Part shown: in pieces, positions 54,066 to 61,651 of the stretch
How positions within the stretch are numbered: position 1 is the stretch's first letter
How the letters are laid out: the number at the start of each line of letters is the position of its first letter
NCBI GenBank assembly: GCA_017559825.1
Contig: JAFYQR010000130.1
Coordinates: 1 to 64,000 of the forward strand
DNA length: 64,000 nt
Direction: 5' to 3'
Source of the DNA: Thermoguttaceae bacterium
Lineage (GTDB): Bacteria; Planctomycetota; Planctomycetia; Pirellulales; Thermoguttaceae
Notes under the pieces: generated by a model
What the model was told of the DNA's origin: nothing
The model's input: the letters and a program-made list of their open reading frames with translations, nothing else
Databases searched by the model: none
Made by a program: the position numbers and the translations under genes

Positions 54066-54127
54066 GTCGAGCGCTCGCGTTCTCGTTTTCGACGCGCCGC
54101 GAACGCTCGACGTTTTTTCTTTTTTTT
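54066..54127 (+). terminator. Intrinsic terminator/attenuator within the head operon
   Basis: Arms GTCGAGCG and CGCTCGAC (54066-54073 and 54104-54111) are followed by TTTTTTCTTTTTTTT. It lies between the small head protein gene and the connector candidate, so it may reduce expression of the last three genes relative to the capsid gene. Confidence 0.7.
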
Positions 54128-54144
54128 CACTTTAAGGATTCGCC

Positions 54145-54801
54145 ATGTCCTTTATCGACAACTTTTACGACTTCGTCGATTTAACCGAACGCGTCGACGT
54201 TCTTCAAAACCGCGACGGCGACGTTTCAACTTTTGAACTCGACCGAGCCGGCCTCTTTTCGAGCCGCTTTTCCAACGGCGGAGCCAACGACGTTCCGCCG
54301 CGCATCGTCGGCGTTTGGCGTCTGCCGCTCGACGAAAACACGCGCTCGATTCGCCGCGGCGACAAAATCCGCGACGCCGAGGCGCGTATTTGGATCGTAA
54401 GCGAAACGTCGCCGTCGCAAACGCTTCAACTTCTTACCTGTCAATGTTTTTGCGAACAGCTTTTCCCAGGCCCCTCCGATTTTATCAACGCGTCGCGCCC
54501 CTTGCGTTCCGGCGGCTTCGAAACGATCGCGACGCAAGCGCCCGCGCTCGTCAAGCGTCGAACGACGTCGAGCCTTCAAAACGCCGCCGCTTTTCCGGCC
54601 TTAACGCTCGTCGAAGAAATCGAATTTTGGATTCGAATCGACGTTCCGCTCCGTCCGAACGACGTCGTCGCAACGAGCGACGGAAACCGTTACGAAACGA
54701 CGAGTTACCGTTCGCCCGACGACGTTTCCGATTGGGGCGTTCTCGTCGCGAGACGACTCGGCGGCGCCGACGATTTTTGGCGCTCGCCGAAACCAAATTA
54801 A
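54145..54801 (+). CDS. Head-tail connector-like protein (uncertain)
   Basis: 218 residues. The beta-rich N-terminus (ERVDVLQNRDGDVSTFEL, then DKIRDAEARIWIVSE) is reminiscent of head-tail adaptor proteins that follow capsid genes in many phages, but the match is weak and the usual length is near 110. The second half (IRIDVPLRPNDVVATSDG) is of similar style, so the protein could be two copies of an adaptor fold. AAGGA precedes the ATG. Genuine coding is clear from the frame and context; function is uncertain. Confidence 0.55.
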   Translation: MSFIDNFYDFVDLTERVDVLQNRDGDVSTFELDRAGLFSSRFSNGGANDVPPRIVGVWRLPLDENTRSIRRGDKIRDAEARIWIVSETSPSQTLQLLTCQCFCEQLFPGPSDFINASRPLRSGGFETIATQAPALVKRRTTSSLQNAAAFPALTLVEEIEFWIRIDVPLRPNDVVATSDGNRYETTSYRSPDDVSDWGVLVARRLGGADDFWRSPKPN

Positions 54802-54906
54802 AAACGACGGCGTTTGCTTCGCCGCAAACAACCAAACGCGTTAATCGCCGTCTTTTCAGCGTTTAACTTTCATTACATTCGCATCCGCGCTTTTCGAGGC
54901 AACATC

Positions 54907-55833
54907 ATGGCGATTCAAATTCAAGAGCTGCCCGGCTCGCCGCAAGAAAAATACTCGCTCGACTCTTTCTCCGCAACTCGAACGTTCATCGTGCCTTGGG
55001 AGCAACGCGACGCGTTCGCTCGTTATTTTCTCGGCGACCGGCTTTACGCCTGCGAGTCGTTGACCCCGTCCGACGACGAAGACGAATCGCTCGTTCCGCC
55101 GTCGTCCGGCGCGCCGATTTCCGGGCCGACGACGCGGCTCGCATATCCCGGTAAACCGGGGGTTTACGTCAGCCAAATCGCGTTCGAACCGTTTGAGCCG
55201 AACTCGCTTGACGTCTCGAAAATCGCTCGGCCCGCGTCGACGCTCGGCGAATACGGCTCGTTCGCCAAAGCGACCGTGTCTTACCGCGCCGAAACGACTT
55301 CCGTCGACCGCGTTAATTCGCCGCTCGTTGATTCCGGCACGAGTCTTACGTATAAGATGGTCGCTTGCGGGGAGTCGTTTCCGCTTTCGACGCGCGGCTG
55401 GCGTTGGCGCAACGACGCGACGGCGTCGGTCTCGGAAGATTTGCAACTCGTCAAACGCGTTCCGACGATCGAGCATCAACTCGTTTGGTCGAACGTCGTA
55501 AACCCGCCTTGGGAAACGATTAGCGCAATACAAGGCACGGTCAATTCCGACCGTTTTCTCGATTACGCGCCCGGCACGCTCCTCTTCGAAGGCGCCGAGG
55601 CGAACAAAATTTTCAACGGCGAAATCGACGCGGGCGCCGTCGCGTACACTTGGCAGATTCGTTTTCTCTTCCGCGAAAAACGAATCGAGGCGGGCGGAAC
55701 CTACGGCTGGAACGACTTTTACCGCGAGTCGACGGGAACTTGGGAACGCCTCGTCGACGCCGCCGGGCAACCGCTTTACCGTTCCGCCAATCACGCCGCG
55801 CTTTTCGTCCAATCGCAAACCGTTTCCAATTAA
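54907..55833 (+). CDS. Unassigned structural protein of the cassette
   Basis: 308 residues from the ATG at 54907; an upstream in-frame start at 54814 would add 31 residues with no ribosome-binding site. The sequence is rich in beta-forming and aromatic residues (YPGKPGVYVSQIAFEP, RGWRWRNDATASVSED, RIEAGGTYGWNDFYRE). I do not recognise a family. In this position a tail-tube, neck or capsid decoration protein would be expected. Confidence 0.55.
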   Translation: MAIQIQELPGSPQEKYSLDSFSATRTFIVPWEQRDAFARYFLGDRLYACESLTPSDDEDESLVPPSSGAPISGPTTRLAYPGKPGVYVSQIAFEPFEPNSLDVSKIARPASTLGEYGSFAKATVSYRAETTSVDRVNSPLVDSGTSLTYKMVACGESFPLSTRGWRWRNDATASVSEDLQLVKRVPTIEHQLVWSNVVNPPWETISAIQGTVNSDRFLDYAPGTLLFEGAEANKIFNGEIDAGAVAYTWQIRFLFREKRIEAGGTYGWNDFYRESTGTWERLVDAAGQPLYRSANHAALFVQSQTVSN

Positions 55834-55887
55834 TAAGTTAAACGCTTGTCGCCGTTTTGTTTATTTTTTAAGCGTCGGAGGCTTAAT

Positions 55888-56613
55888 ATGTCGACTATCT
55901 CTTTAGAAAGCGCGACTTCCGGTTTCACTTCGCGCAACGTTCCGTTTCATCGCGTCGACGCGAACGGCCCTTGGGCGTTCGAGCAAGACGGGGCGTCGTT
56001 TCGCCTTGCCGAGCCGCGAACGTTGGAAATTAGCGTTTTCCAAGTCGCGCGAGCGCCCGAATTTCTCGCCTTTACTCGCGACGGCGCAACGTTTTACGAA
56101 CCGACTCTTAGTTTCGAAGCCGCGCCGGTTTACACGCCGTTTACCGAAATCGCGGTCGGTTCCGCCCAACCGACGCGACGCGAAAATTTACGTCGCGCCG
56201 CCGATTTGACTGAATCGGTTCGCCGCCGCGTTTACGCCCCGACGTTTCTCGAAAGATTAAACGTCGAACAAACGTTGACGTCAAACAACTTGCCGTTAGC
56301 GTTTTACGCGCCGTATCGCGTCGGCGACCGATTGAACGCGTTTTGGAATCGAACGAGCGGGCGTTGGGAAGTCGTCGCGCCGCCGGAATTTAACGTCGTT
56401 CGGTTTCAACTCTCTTCCGCGTTAACGCCCGGCTCGACCGCGACCGCCGACGCGCTTTACTTCGACGCGACAACGCAAACGTTTGTCGACGGCGGACTTA
56501 AAATCGCCGTCGCCGATTTTCTCGGGCGTTTTCAAGGAGCGGTCGGGAAGCGCGGTTACGCTCGACGGTTCGCCGACCGCGACTCTTGGGAAATCTTTGC
56601 GCTTGACGCTTAA
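55888..56613 (+). CDS. Last unassigned protein of the cassette
   Basis: 241 residues from the ATG at 55888 (GGAGG eight bases upstream). A beta-rich region (FHRVDANGPWAFEQDG, FLAFTRDGATFYEPTL) and a C-terminal part (SGRWEVVAPPEFNVVRF, ending FALDA) show no known motif. The closing part, with ATTQTFVDGG, could be a receptor-binding or decoration domain. Reading ends in the host terminator and there are no tail genes beyond. Confidence 0.5.
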   Translation: MSTISLESATSGFTSRNVPFHRVDANGPWAFEQDGASFRLAEPRTLEISVFQVARAPEFLAFTRDGATFYEPTLSFEAAPVYTPFTEIAVGSAQPTRRENLRRAADLTESVRRRVYAPTFLERLNVEQTLTSNNLPLAFYAPYRVGDRLNAFWNRTSGRWEVVAPPEFNVVRFQLSSALTPGSTATADALYFDATTQTFVDGGLKIAVADFLGRFQGAVGKRGYARRFADRDSWEIFALDA

Positions 56614-56654
56614 CCTCTTTAACGCCAATATCTTAAACAACGCGCAAGAAATAA

Positions 56655-56718
56655 AAAACGCCGAGTCGAACGCTCGGCGTTTTCTTTTCAGCGGTTAAAC
56701 GCGAACGCTTAACCGCTG
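56655..56718. terminator. Convergent terminator and second hairpin between cassette and alaS
   Basis: Arms AAAACGCCGAG and CTCGGCGTTTT (56655-56683) with A/T tracts both ways end the plus-strand cassette and minus-strand alaS. A second perfect inverted repeat CAGCGGTTAA/TTAACCGCTG at 56689-56718 lies nearer alaS and has no T-tract. Confidence 0.75.
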
Positions 56719-56733
56719 AATCGGCAATAGTTA

Positions 56734-59361
56734 TCAGCCGAGTTTTTCGGCGAGGAACGCCTTCGCGGCTTCGAGCGCGGCCGGGACGCCTTCCGGCTTT
56801 TTACCGCCCGCTTGCGCCATATCCGGACGACCGCCGCCGCCCCCTTGGACGTGCGACGCGACCGCTTTGATCCACTCGACGGCGCTGAATTTGCGCTCGA
56901 CCAAGTTGCGCGTCGCGGCGGCGATCAACGAAACTTTGCCGCCCTTCGAGTCGACGTTCGCGAAGAAGATCGCGGCGTTTTCCGTCTTGCGGCGGATTTG
57001 ATCGATCGCGTCGCGCAGGCCGTTCGCGTCGGCGTCGGTCGCGACGAGCGTCACAAACTTCGTTCCGGCAATCTCTTCCGCTTTCGAAATCAGTTCGTCG
57101 ACCGAAACGGCGTCTTTCTTCGACGCGGCTTCGAGTTCCTTGCGGAGCTTTTTCGTCGTCGCGAGGAGTTCTTCGACGCGTCCGACGATTTCGCTCGACG
57201 GAACGCGCAACGTCCCGGCCAACGTCGTTTCGATCGCGTCGGCTTGCGCGATTTTCGCGATCGCTTCGGCCCCGGTAACGGCGACGATGCGGCGCGTCCC
57301 GGCCCCGACGCTTTCTTCGGCGACGATCTTGCAGTAACCGACTTGCGCCGCGTTCTTCAAGTGCGTTCCGCCGCAGAACTCCAACGACGGCCCCATCTTA
57401 ACGACGCGAACAATGTCCGGGTATTTTTCGCCAAAGAGCATCATCGCGCCGAGTTTGCGAGCGTCTTCGAGCGGCGTTTCTTCGCAGGAAACCGGGTGCG
57501 CTTCCAAAATCGCTTCGTTGACGTCGCGTTCGATTTGAACGAGCGTTTCGCGATCGAGCGCCTTGTGGTTCGTGAAGTCGAAACGCAAAACGTCGGCGTC
57601 GACCTTCGAACCTTGTTGTTCGGCGTGGCTTCCGAGGCGAGCGCGGAGCGCGGCGTGCAGGAGGTGCGTCGCCGTGTGAGCGCGGCTAATCGCGGCGCGA
57701 CGTTTTTTGTCGACGGCGGCGAACGCGGCTTGGCCCGCTTCGAGCGTTCCGGCGGTCAGCTTGCCGACGCAAACGAGGAATTCGCCGTCGTAAACGGTCG
57801 TTTCGACGACGAAACGCGCGCCGTTCGCCGTCGTGATTTCGCCGGAGTCGCCGACTTGACCGCCCTTTTCGCCGTAGAACGGCGTTTTGTCAAGGACGAC
57901 GCGAAGCGCTTTTCCGTCGGCTTCGGCGGTCGCTTGCTCGACGAGCGTTTCGCCGTCGAGAATCGCGAGGACTTTCGCTTCCGTTTCGAGCGTTTCGTAA
58001 CCGACGAATTCCGGCGGGTTGTTCGACTTTTTAATCCCTTCGAGCGGGTCGCGCTTGAAGAGGAGGTTCTTTTCCGCGCTCCCGGAAAGTTCGCCGTGGC
58101 GTTCCATTTCTTTTTCGAACCCGGCCCAGTCGAAGCCGTATTTGCGTTCGCCGGCGAGCGTTTCGAAGAGTTCCGGCGGGAAGCCGTACGTTTGATACAT
58201 TTCAAACGCTTCGGAACCTTGAACTTCGGCGCGTTTTTCTTCTTCCATCGTCTTGAAGACGGAGTCCAAACGACGCAAACCGCCGTCGATGTTCGCCATA
58301 AAGTGTTCTTCTTCCGACGCGACGACGCCTTGGACGCGTTCGATCGTTTCGGAAAGTTCCGGATACGGAACCTTCATCAGGTCGGCGACGACCGGAACGA
58401 GGTGGAAGAGGAACGGTTTTTTCATCCCCATTTGAACGCCGTCGAGAACCGCGCGACGGAGCAAGCGGCGAATGACGTATTTTTCTTCTTTCGGGCCCGG
58501 ATAGACGTTTTCGTGAATCGCGAACGAGCAAGCGCGAATGTGGTCGGCGATGCGGCGCAGACGGCGGCCGTTTTCGTTCGTCAAATCTTGATCGTCGTAT
58601 TTTTGCGAGCAGACTTCCGCCGCCGCGTCGACCAACGGACGAAGCGAGTCGATGTGGAAGTTCGTTTCGACGCCTTGCAGAACGGACGTAACGCGTTCGA
58701 GGCCCATCCCGGTGTCGATGTTTTTGCTCGGAAGCGGACGCAAGTTGTTCGGCGGGTTGCCGACGCGGTTGAATTGCGTAAAGACGAGGTTCCAAATTTC
58801 GACTTCGCCTTGCGGCGTTTTGTGGTAAATTTCGGAACACGGGCCGCAAACGCCGTCCGGGCCTTCGCTCGGGGCGGACGCCGGCCAGAAGTTTTCGTCT
58901 TCGTCGAGATATTGCAGTTTTTCGGCCGGAAGTTTGATTTCTTCGAGCCAAATCTTCGCGGCTTCATGGTCGTCTTTATAGACGGTCGCGGAGAGCATCG
59001 CCGGGTCGATCCCGAGCCATTTCTTGTCGGTCAGGAACTCCCAAGCCCAGTGGATCGCTTCGCGCTTGAAGTAGTCGCCGAAGCTGAAGTTCCCGAGCAT
59101 TTCGAAGAACGTGTGGTGGAACGCGGTGCGTCCGACGTTGTCGATGTCGCCGGTGCGGAGGCACTTTTGGCAGGTGGTGGCGCGGGTGTAGTCGAGCTTG
59201 CAACGCCCGAGAAAGTGGTCTTTGAATTGGTTCATCCCGGCCGGCGTGAAGAGAACCGACGGGTCCCAACGCGGAACGAGGACGTCGCTCGGACGGCGAA
59301 CGCAACCTTTGGATTCAAAGAACGTTAAGTACTTTTCGCGAATTTCGTTTGTCGTGAACAT
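56734..59361 (-). CDS. alaS: Alanine-tRNA ligase
   Basis: 875 residues, full length. Class II catalytic core (residues 1-about 240): FFESKGCVRRPSDVLVPRWDPS, then RTAFHHTFFEMLGNFSFGDYF as motif 2 region and DTGMGLERV as motif 3. The editing domain has the zinc-type HTATHLLHAALR and CGGTH motifs, and the C-Ala domain follows with GGGGRPDMAQAGG. It charges tRNA-Ala and clears mischarged Ser/Gly. The start is the ATG at 59361. It lies 111 bases after proS on the same strand, so the two synthetase genes are probably one operon. Confidence 0.97.
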   Translation of the reverse strand: MFTTNEIREKYLTFFESKGCVRRPSDVLVPRWDPSVLFTPAGMNQFKDHFLGRCKLDYTRATTCQKCLRTGDIDNVGRTAFHHTFFEMLGNFSFGDYFKREAIHWAWEFLTDKKWLGIDPAMLSATVYKDDHEAAKIWLEEIKLPAEKLQYLDEDENFWPASAPSEGPDGVCGPCSEIYHKTPQGEVEIWNLVFTQFNRVGNPPNNLRPLPSKNIDTGMGLERVTSVLQGVETNFHIDSLRPLVDAAAEVCSQKYDDQDLTNENGRRLRRIADHIRACSFAIHENVYPGPKEEKYVIRRLLRRAVLDGVQMGMKKPFLFHLVPVVADLMKVPYPELSETIERVQGVVASEEEHFMANIDGGLRRLDSVFKTMEEEKRAEVQGSEAFEMYQTYGFPPELFETLAGERKYGFDWAGFEKEMERHGELSGSAEKNLLFKRDPLEGIKKSNNPPEFVGYETLETEAKVLAILDGETLVEQATAEADGKALRVVLDKTPFYGEKGGQVGDSGEITTANGARFVVETTVYDGEFLVCVGKLTAGTLEAGQAAFAAVDKKRRAAISRAHTATHLLHAALRARLGSHAEQQGSKVDADVLRFDFTNHKALDRETLVQIERDVNEAILEAHPVSCEETPLEDARKLGAMMLFGEKYPDIVRVVKMGPSLEFCGGTHLKNAAQVGYCKIVAEESVGAGTRRIVAVTGAEAIAKIAQADAIETTLAGTLRVPSSEIVGRVEELLATTKKLRKELEAASKKDAVSVDELISKAEEIAGTKFVTLVATDADANGLRDAIDQIRRKTENAAIFFANVDSKGGKVSLIAAATRNLVERKFSAVEWIKAVASHVQGGGGGRPDMAQAGGKKPEGVPAALEAAKAFLAEKLG

Positions 59362-59472
59362 CGTTATTTTCGTTTGATTTATTTCGAGCGGTTCGAAGGA
59401 AGGCGCGCCGACTTCAAACGCCGACCGCCTTCGCTTCTTAAAATCGTTAAATTGCCAAGCGCTTGAACGGCT

Positions 59473-61281
59473 TTACTTTTTCTTTTGGAATTCCTTCGCG
59501 GATTTTTGCGATTCGATATCCTTTTTCGCGCTAATGAAGCGAGCGCCGGTTTTGCGTTCGTCGGCCAACGCGTCGGCGAGCTTGGCGGCGACTTCGTCGA
59601 CCGAAACCAACGTCGCGTCCTTTTCCCAACGCCATTTGACTTCGACTTGACCGTCTTGCAGGCTCTTGCCGATCGTAACGCGCACCGGGAAACCGATCAG
59701 GTCGGCGTCCTTGAACTTGACGCCCGGGCGTTGGTCGCGGTCGTCGATAATCACGTCGACGCCTTGCGCTTCGAGTTCCGCGGCGATCTTTTCTGCGGCG
59801 GCCATACTCGCTTCGTCCGTCGCTTTAATCGGGCAAACGCAGACTTCGTAAGGCGCGAGCGCGACCGGCCAAACGATCCCGGCGTCGTCCCAACTCGTTT
59901 CGACCAAACCGGCGACGACGCGGCTGACGCCGATTCCGTAGCACCCCATAATGATCGTTTGTTGCGCCAAGGAGTCGTCGAGGAATTTCGCGTTCAGCGC
60001 TTCGGTGTATTTCGTGCCAAGTTTAAAGACGTGGCCGACTTCGATCGCGTTTTGCATCGTCAGCGGAGCGCCGCAGCGCGGGCAAGCGTCGCCCGGGAGC
60101 GCGTTGCGGACGTCGCCGTAAACGTCGACCGTAAAGTCGCGGTCGAGGTTGACGTTGACCAAGTGTTTTTCCGCTTTGTTCGCGCCGACGATCACATTGA
60201 CCAGCTCTTTAATCGTCGGGTCGGCGACGATCTTGATCTTTTCCTTCAAACCGACCGGGCCCGCGAAACCGACCGGAGCGCCGGTAACGCGCTCGATCGT
60301 CGCGTCGTCGGCCAACTCGACCTTTTCGGCGCCGAGAACGCGGCGGAGTTTGTTTTCGTTGACGTCGCAATCGCCGCGAACCAAGACCGCGACCGCGGCG
60401 CCGTCGACGTTGTAGATCAACGTTTTAACGACGCGCTTCGGTTTCGCTTTCAGGAACGCGCAAACTTGGTCGATCGTGTGGGCGCCGGGCGTGTCGAGCT
60501 CGGCGATTTCCTTCAAAACCGCGTCTTCCGGACGGACGTAAACCGTTTCGCCGATTTCCGCTTTTTCGACGTTCGCCGCGTAACGGCAAGTCGGGCAGTA
60601 GACGACGTCGTCTTCGCCGTTCGGGGACGGAATCATGAACTCGTGCGACGCGTCGCCGCCGATCGGGCCGGACTCCGCTTCGACCGGCAAATACGGGAGG
60701 CCGCAACGTTCGAAAACGCGGCAGTAAGCGTCGTACATCGTTTGGTACGTTTCGTTCAGCGACTCGACGTTCGCATGAAAGCTGTACGCGTCCTTCATCA
60801 AGAATTCGCTCGTACGCAGGAGCCCAAACTTCGGACGCTCTTCGTTGCGGAACTTCGTTTGAATTTGGTAAAGCGTCGTCGGAAGCTGACGATAGCTCGA
60901 GACGTATTGCGAAACGATGCTCGTGATTTCTTCTTCGTGCGTCGGGCAGAAGACGACAGGCGTTTTCGCGCCGCCGCGAGTCAGCGTCGTTTTCACGAGG
61001 ACGTTGCCGAACGCTTCGACGCGGTTCGTTTGTTCGTAAAGCGATTGCGGACAGAGCGCCGACATAAAGAGTTCGGAAGCGCCTGTTCGGTTCATTTCTT
61101 CGCGAACGATGTTCGTCGCCTTGTGGAGCGCGCGCCATCCGAGCGGCAGGAACGCGTAGGCGCCCGCCATCACTTGCGAAATCATCCCGGCGCGGAGCAT
61201 TAAAATATGACTCGGAATCTCCGCTCCGTTCGGCGTTTCCTTCATCGTCGGAATCAGCGTTTTCGACCATTTCATCGACAT
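59473..61281 (-). CDS. proS: Proline-tRNA ligase
   Basis: 602 residues, bacterial type with the insertion (editing) domain between motifs 2 and 3. Motif 1 region: MISQVMAGAYAFLPLGWRAL; motif 2: QIQTKFRNEERPKFGLLRTSEF; motif 3: CYGIGVSRVVAG. The insertion domain includes VLVRGDCDVNENKLRR and the anticodon-binding domain ends with DRDQRPGVKFKDADLIGFP. It charges tRNA-Pro in the cytoplasm. The start at 61281 is favoured by AAGGAG eight bases upstream; an in-frame ATG two codons later is possible. It is the first gene of the proS-alaS pair. Confidence 0.96.
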   Translation of the reverse strand: MSMKWSKTLIPTMKETPNGAEIPSHILMLRAGMISQVMAGAYAFLPLGWRALHKATNIVREEMNRTGASELFMSALCPQSLYEQTNRVEAFGNVLVKTTLTRGGAKTPVVFCPTHEEEITSIVSQYVSSYRQLPTTLYQIQTKFRNEERPKFGLLRTSEFLMKDAYSFHANVESLNETYQTMYDAYCRVFERCGLPYLPVEAESGPIGGDASHEFMIPSPNGEDDVVYCPTCRYAANVEKAEIGETVYVRPEDAVLKEIAELDTPGAHTIDQVCAFLKAKPKRVVKTLIYNVDGAAVAVLVRGDCDVNENKLRRVLGAEKVELADDATIERVTGAPVGFAGPVGLKEKIKIVADPTIKELVNVIVGANKAEKHLVNVNLDRDFTVDVYGDVRNALPGDACPRCGAPLTMQNAIEVGHVFKLGTKYTEALNAKFLDDSLAQQTIIMGCYGIGVSRVVAGLVETSWDDAGIVWPVALAPYEVCVCPIKATDEASMAAAEKIAAELEAQGVDVIIDDRDQRPGVKFKDADLIGFPVRVTIGKSLQDGQVEVKWRWEKDATLVSVDEVAAKLADALADERKTGARFISAKKDIESQKSAKEFQKKK

Positions 61282-61584
61282 CGGACGTTCTCCTTTTCGG
61301 CGTCGCCCCGCCTCGGACGCGGTTGCTCGACCGCCGAACGGGTTGAATTGGGTTTTATTTTCGAAGCGTTCTAACGCGCTCGCCGCTCGTTTTTTCTCGC
61401 AAACGCTCCGAAAAGCGTCGAAAGAGAGCGGTTCGGCAAACGCGCGGAACCAACTTTTAATTTTACTCGTTTTTCCGTTCGTTTTAAGGGGCCCCGCCCG
61501 CTCGAAACGCGACTTTTCCGAAAAAACGTCGCCAATTTCGCCGAGCGTCTTTCATTAATAACGAAGGAACTCGCCCTCCAAAGC

Positions 61585-61621
61585 CAAAAAGGACGAACGC
61601 CTCTCGACGCTCGTCCTTTTT
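61585..61621. terminator. Terminator after the GGxDxY-repeat gene
   Basis: Arms AAAAAGGACGA and TCGTCCTTTTT with T and A tracts; it lies just past the minus-strand stop at 61652. The remaining 61282-61584 upstream of proS is AT-rich with no gene and no clear promoter. Confidence 0.75.
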
Positions 61622-61651
61622 ATTTTTGTTCGCCTCAATCAGCGACGCGAA

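Larger units (their letters stand above)
43530..56613 (+). mobile_element. Phage-derived head/packaging cassette without tail, integration or regulation genes
   Basis: Sixteen genes, all on the plus strand, inserted between a minus-strand ABC-F gene and minus-strand alaS. The core has the gene order of a tailed-phage morphogenesis module: small terminase, large terminase, portal, head protease, capsid candidate and connectors. Before the core come an HTH/zinc-ribbon protein, two peptidase-like proteins, a ParB-like protein and an ABC-GNAT fusion. No integrase, repressor, tape measure, tail fibre or classical lysis gene is present, and I found no flanking direct repeat. Codon use is like that of the host genes, so it is old or well adapted. 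It may be a remnant, a satellite, or a domesticated particle. Confidence 0.8.

Noticed and set aside
43063-56733. Attachment-site repeats flanking the phage cassette
   Set aside because: I compared the gap before 43530 with that after 56613 and saw no shared direct repeat and no tRNA at either end.
56812-59328. 838-residue plus-strand frame opposite alaS
   Set aside because: It is a shadow created by GC-rich codon periodicity; alaS on the other strand has complete family motifs.
59485-61203. 572-residue plus-strand frame opposite proS
   Set aside because: Antisense shadow of a clear prolyl-tRNA synthetase gene.
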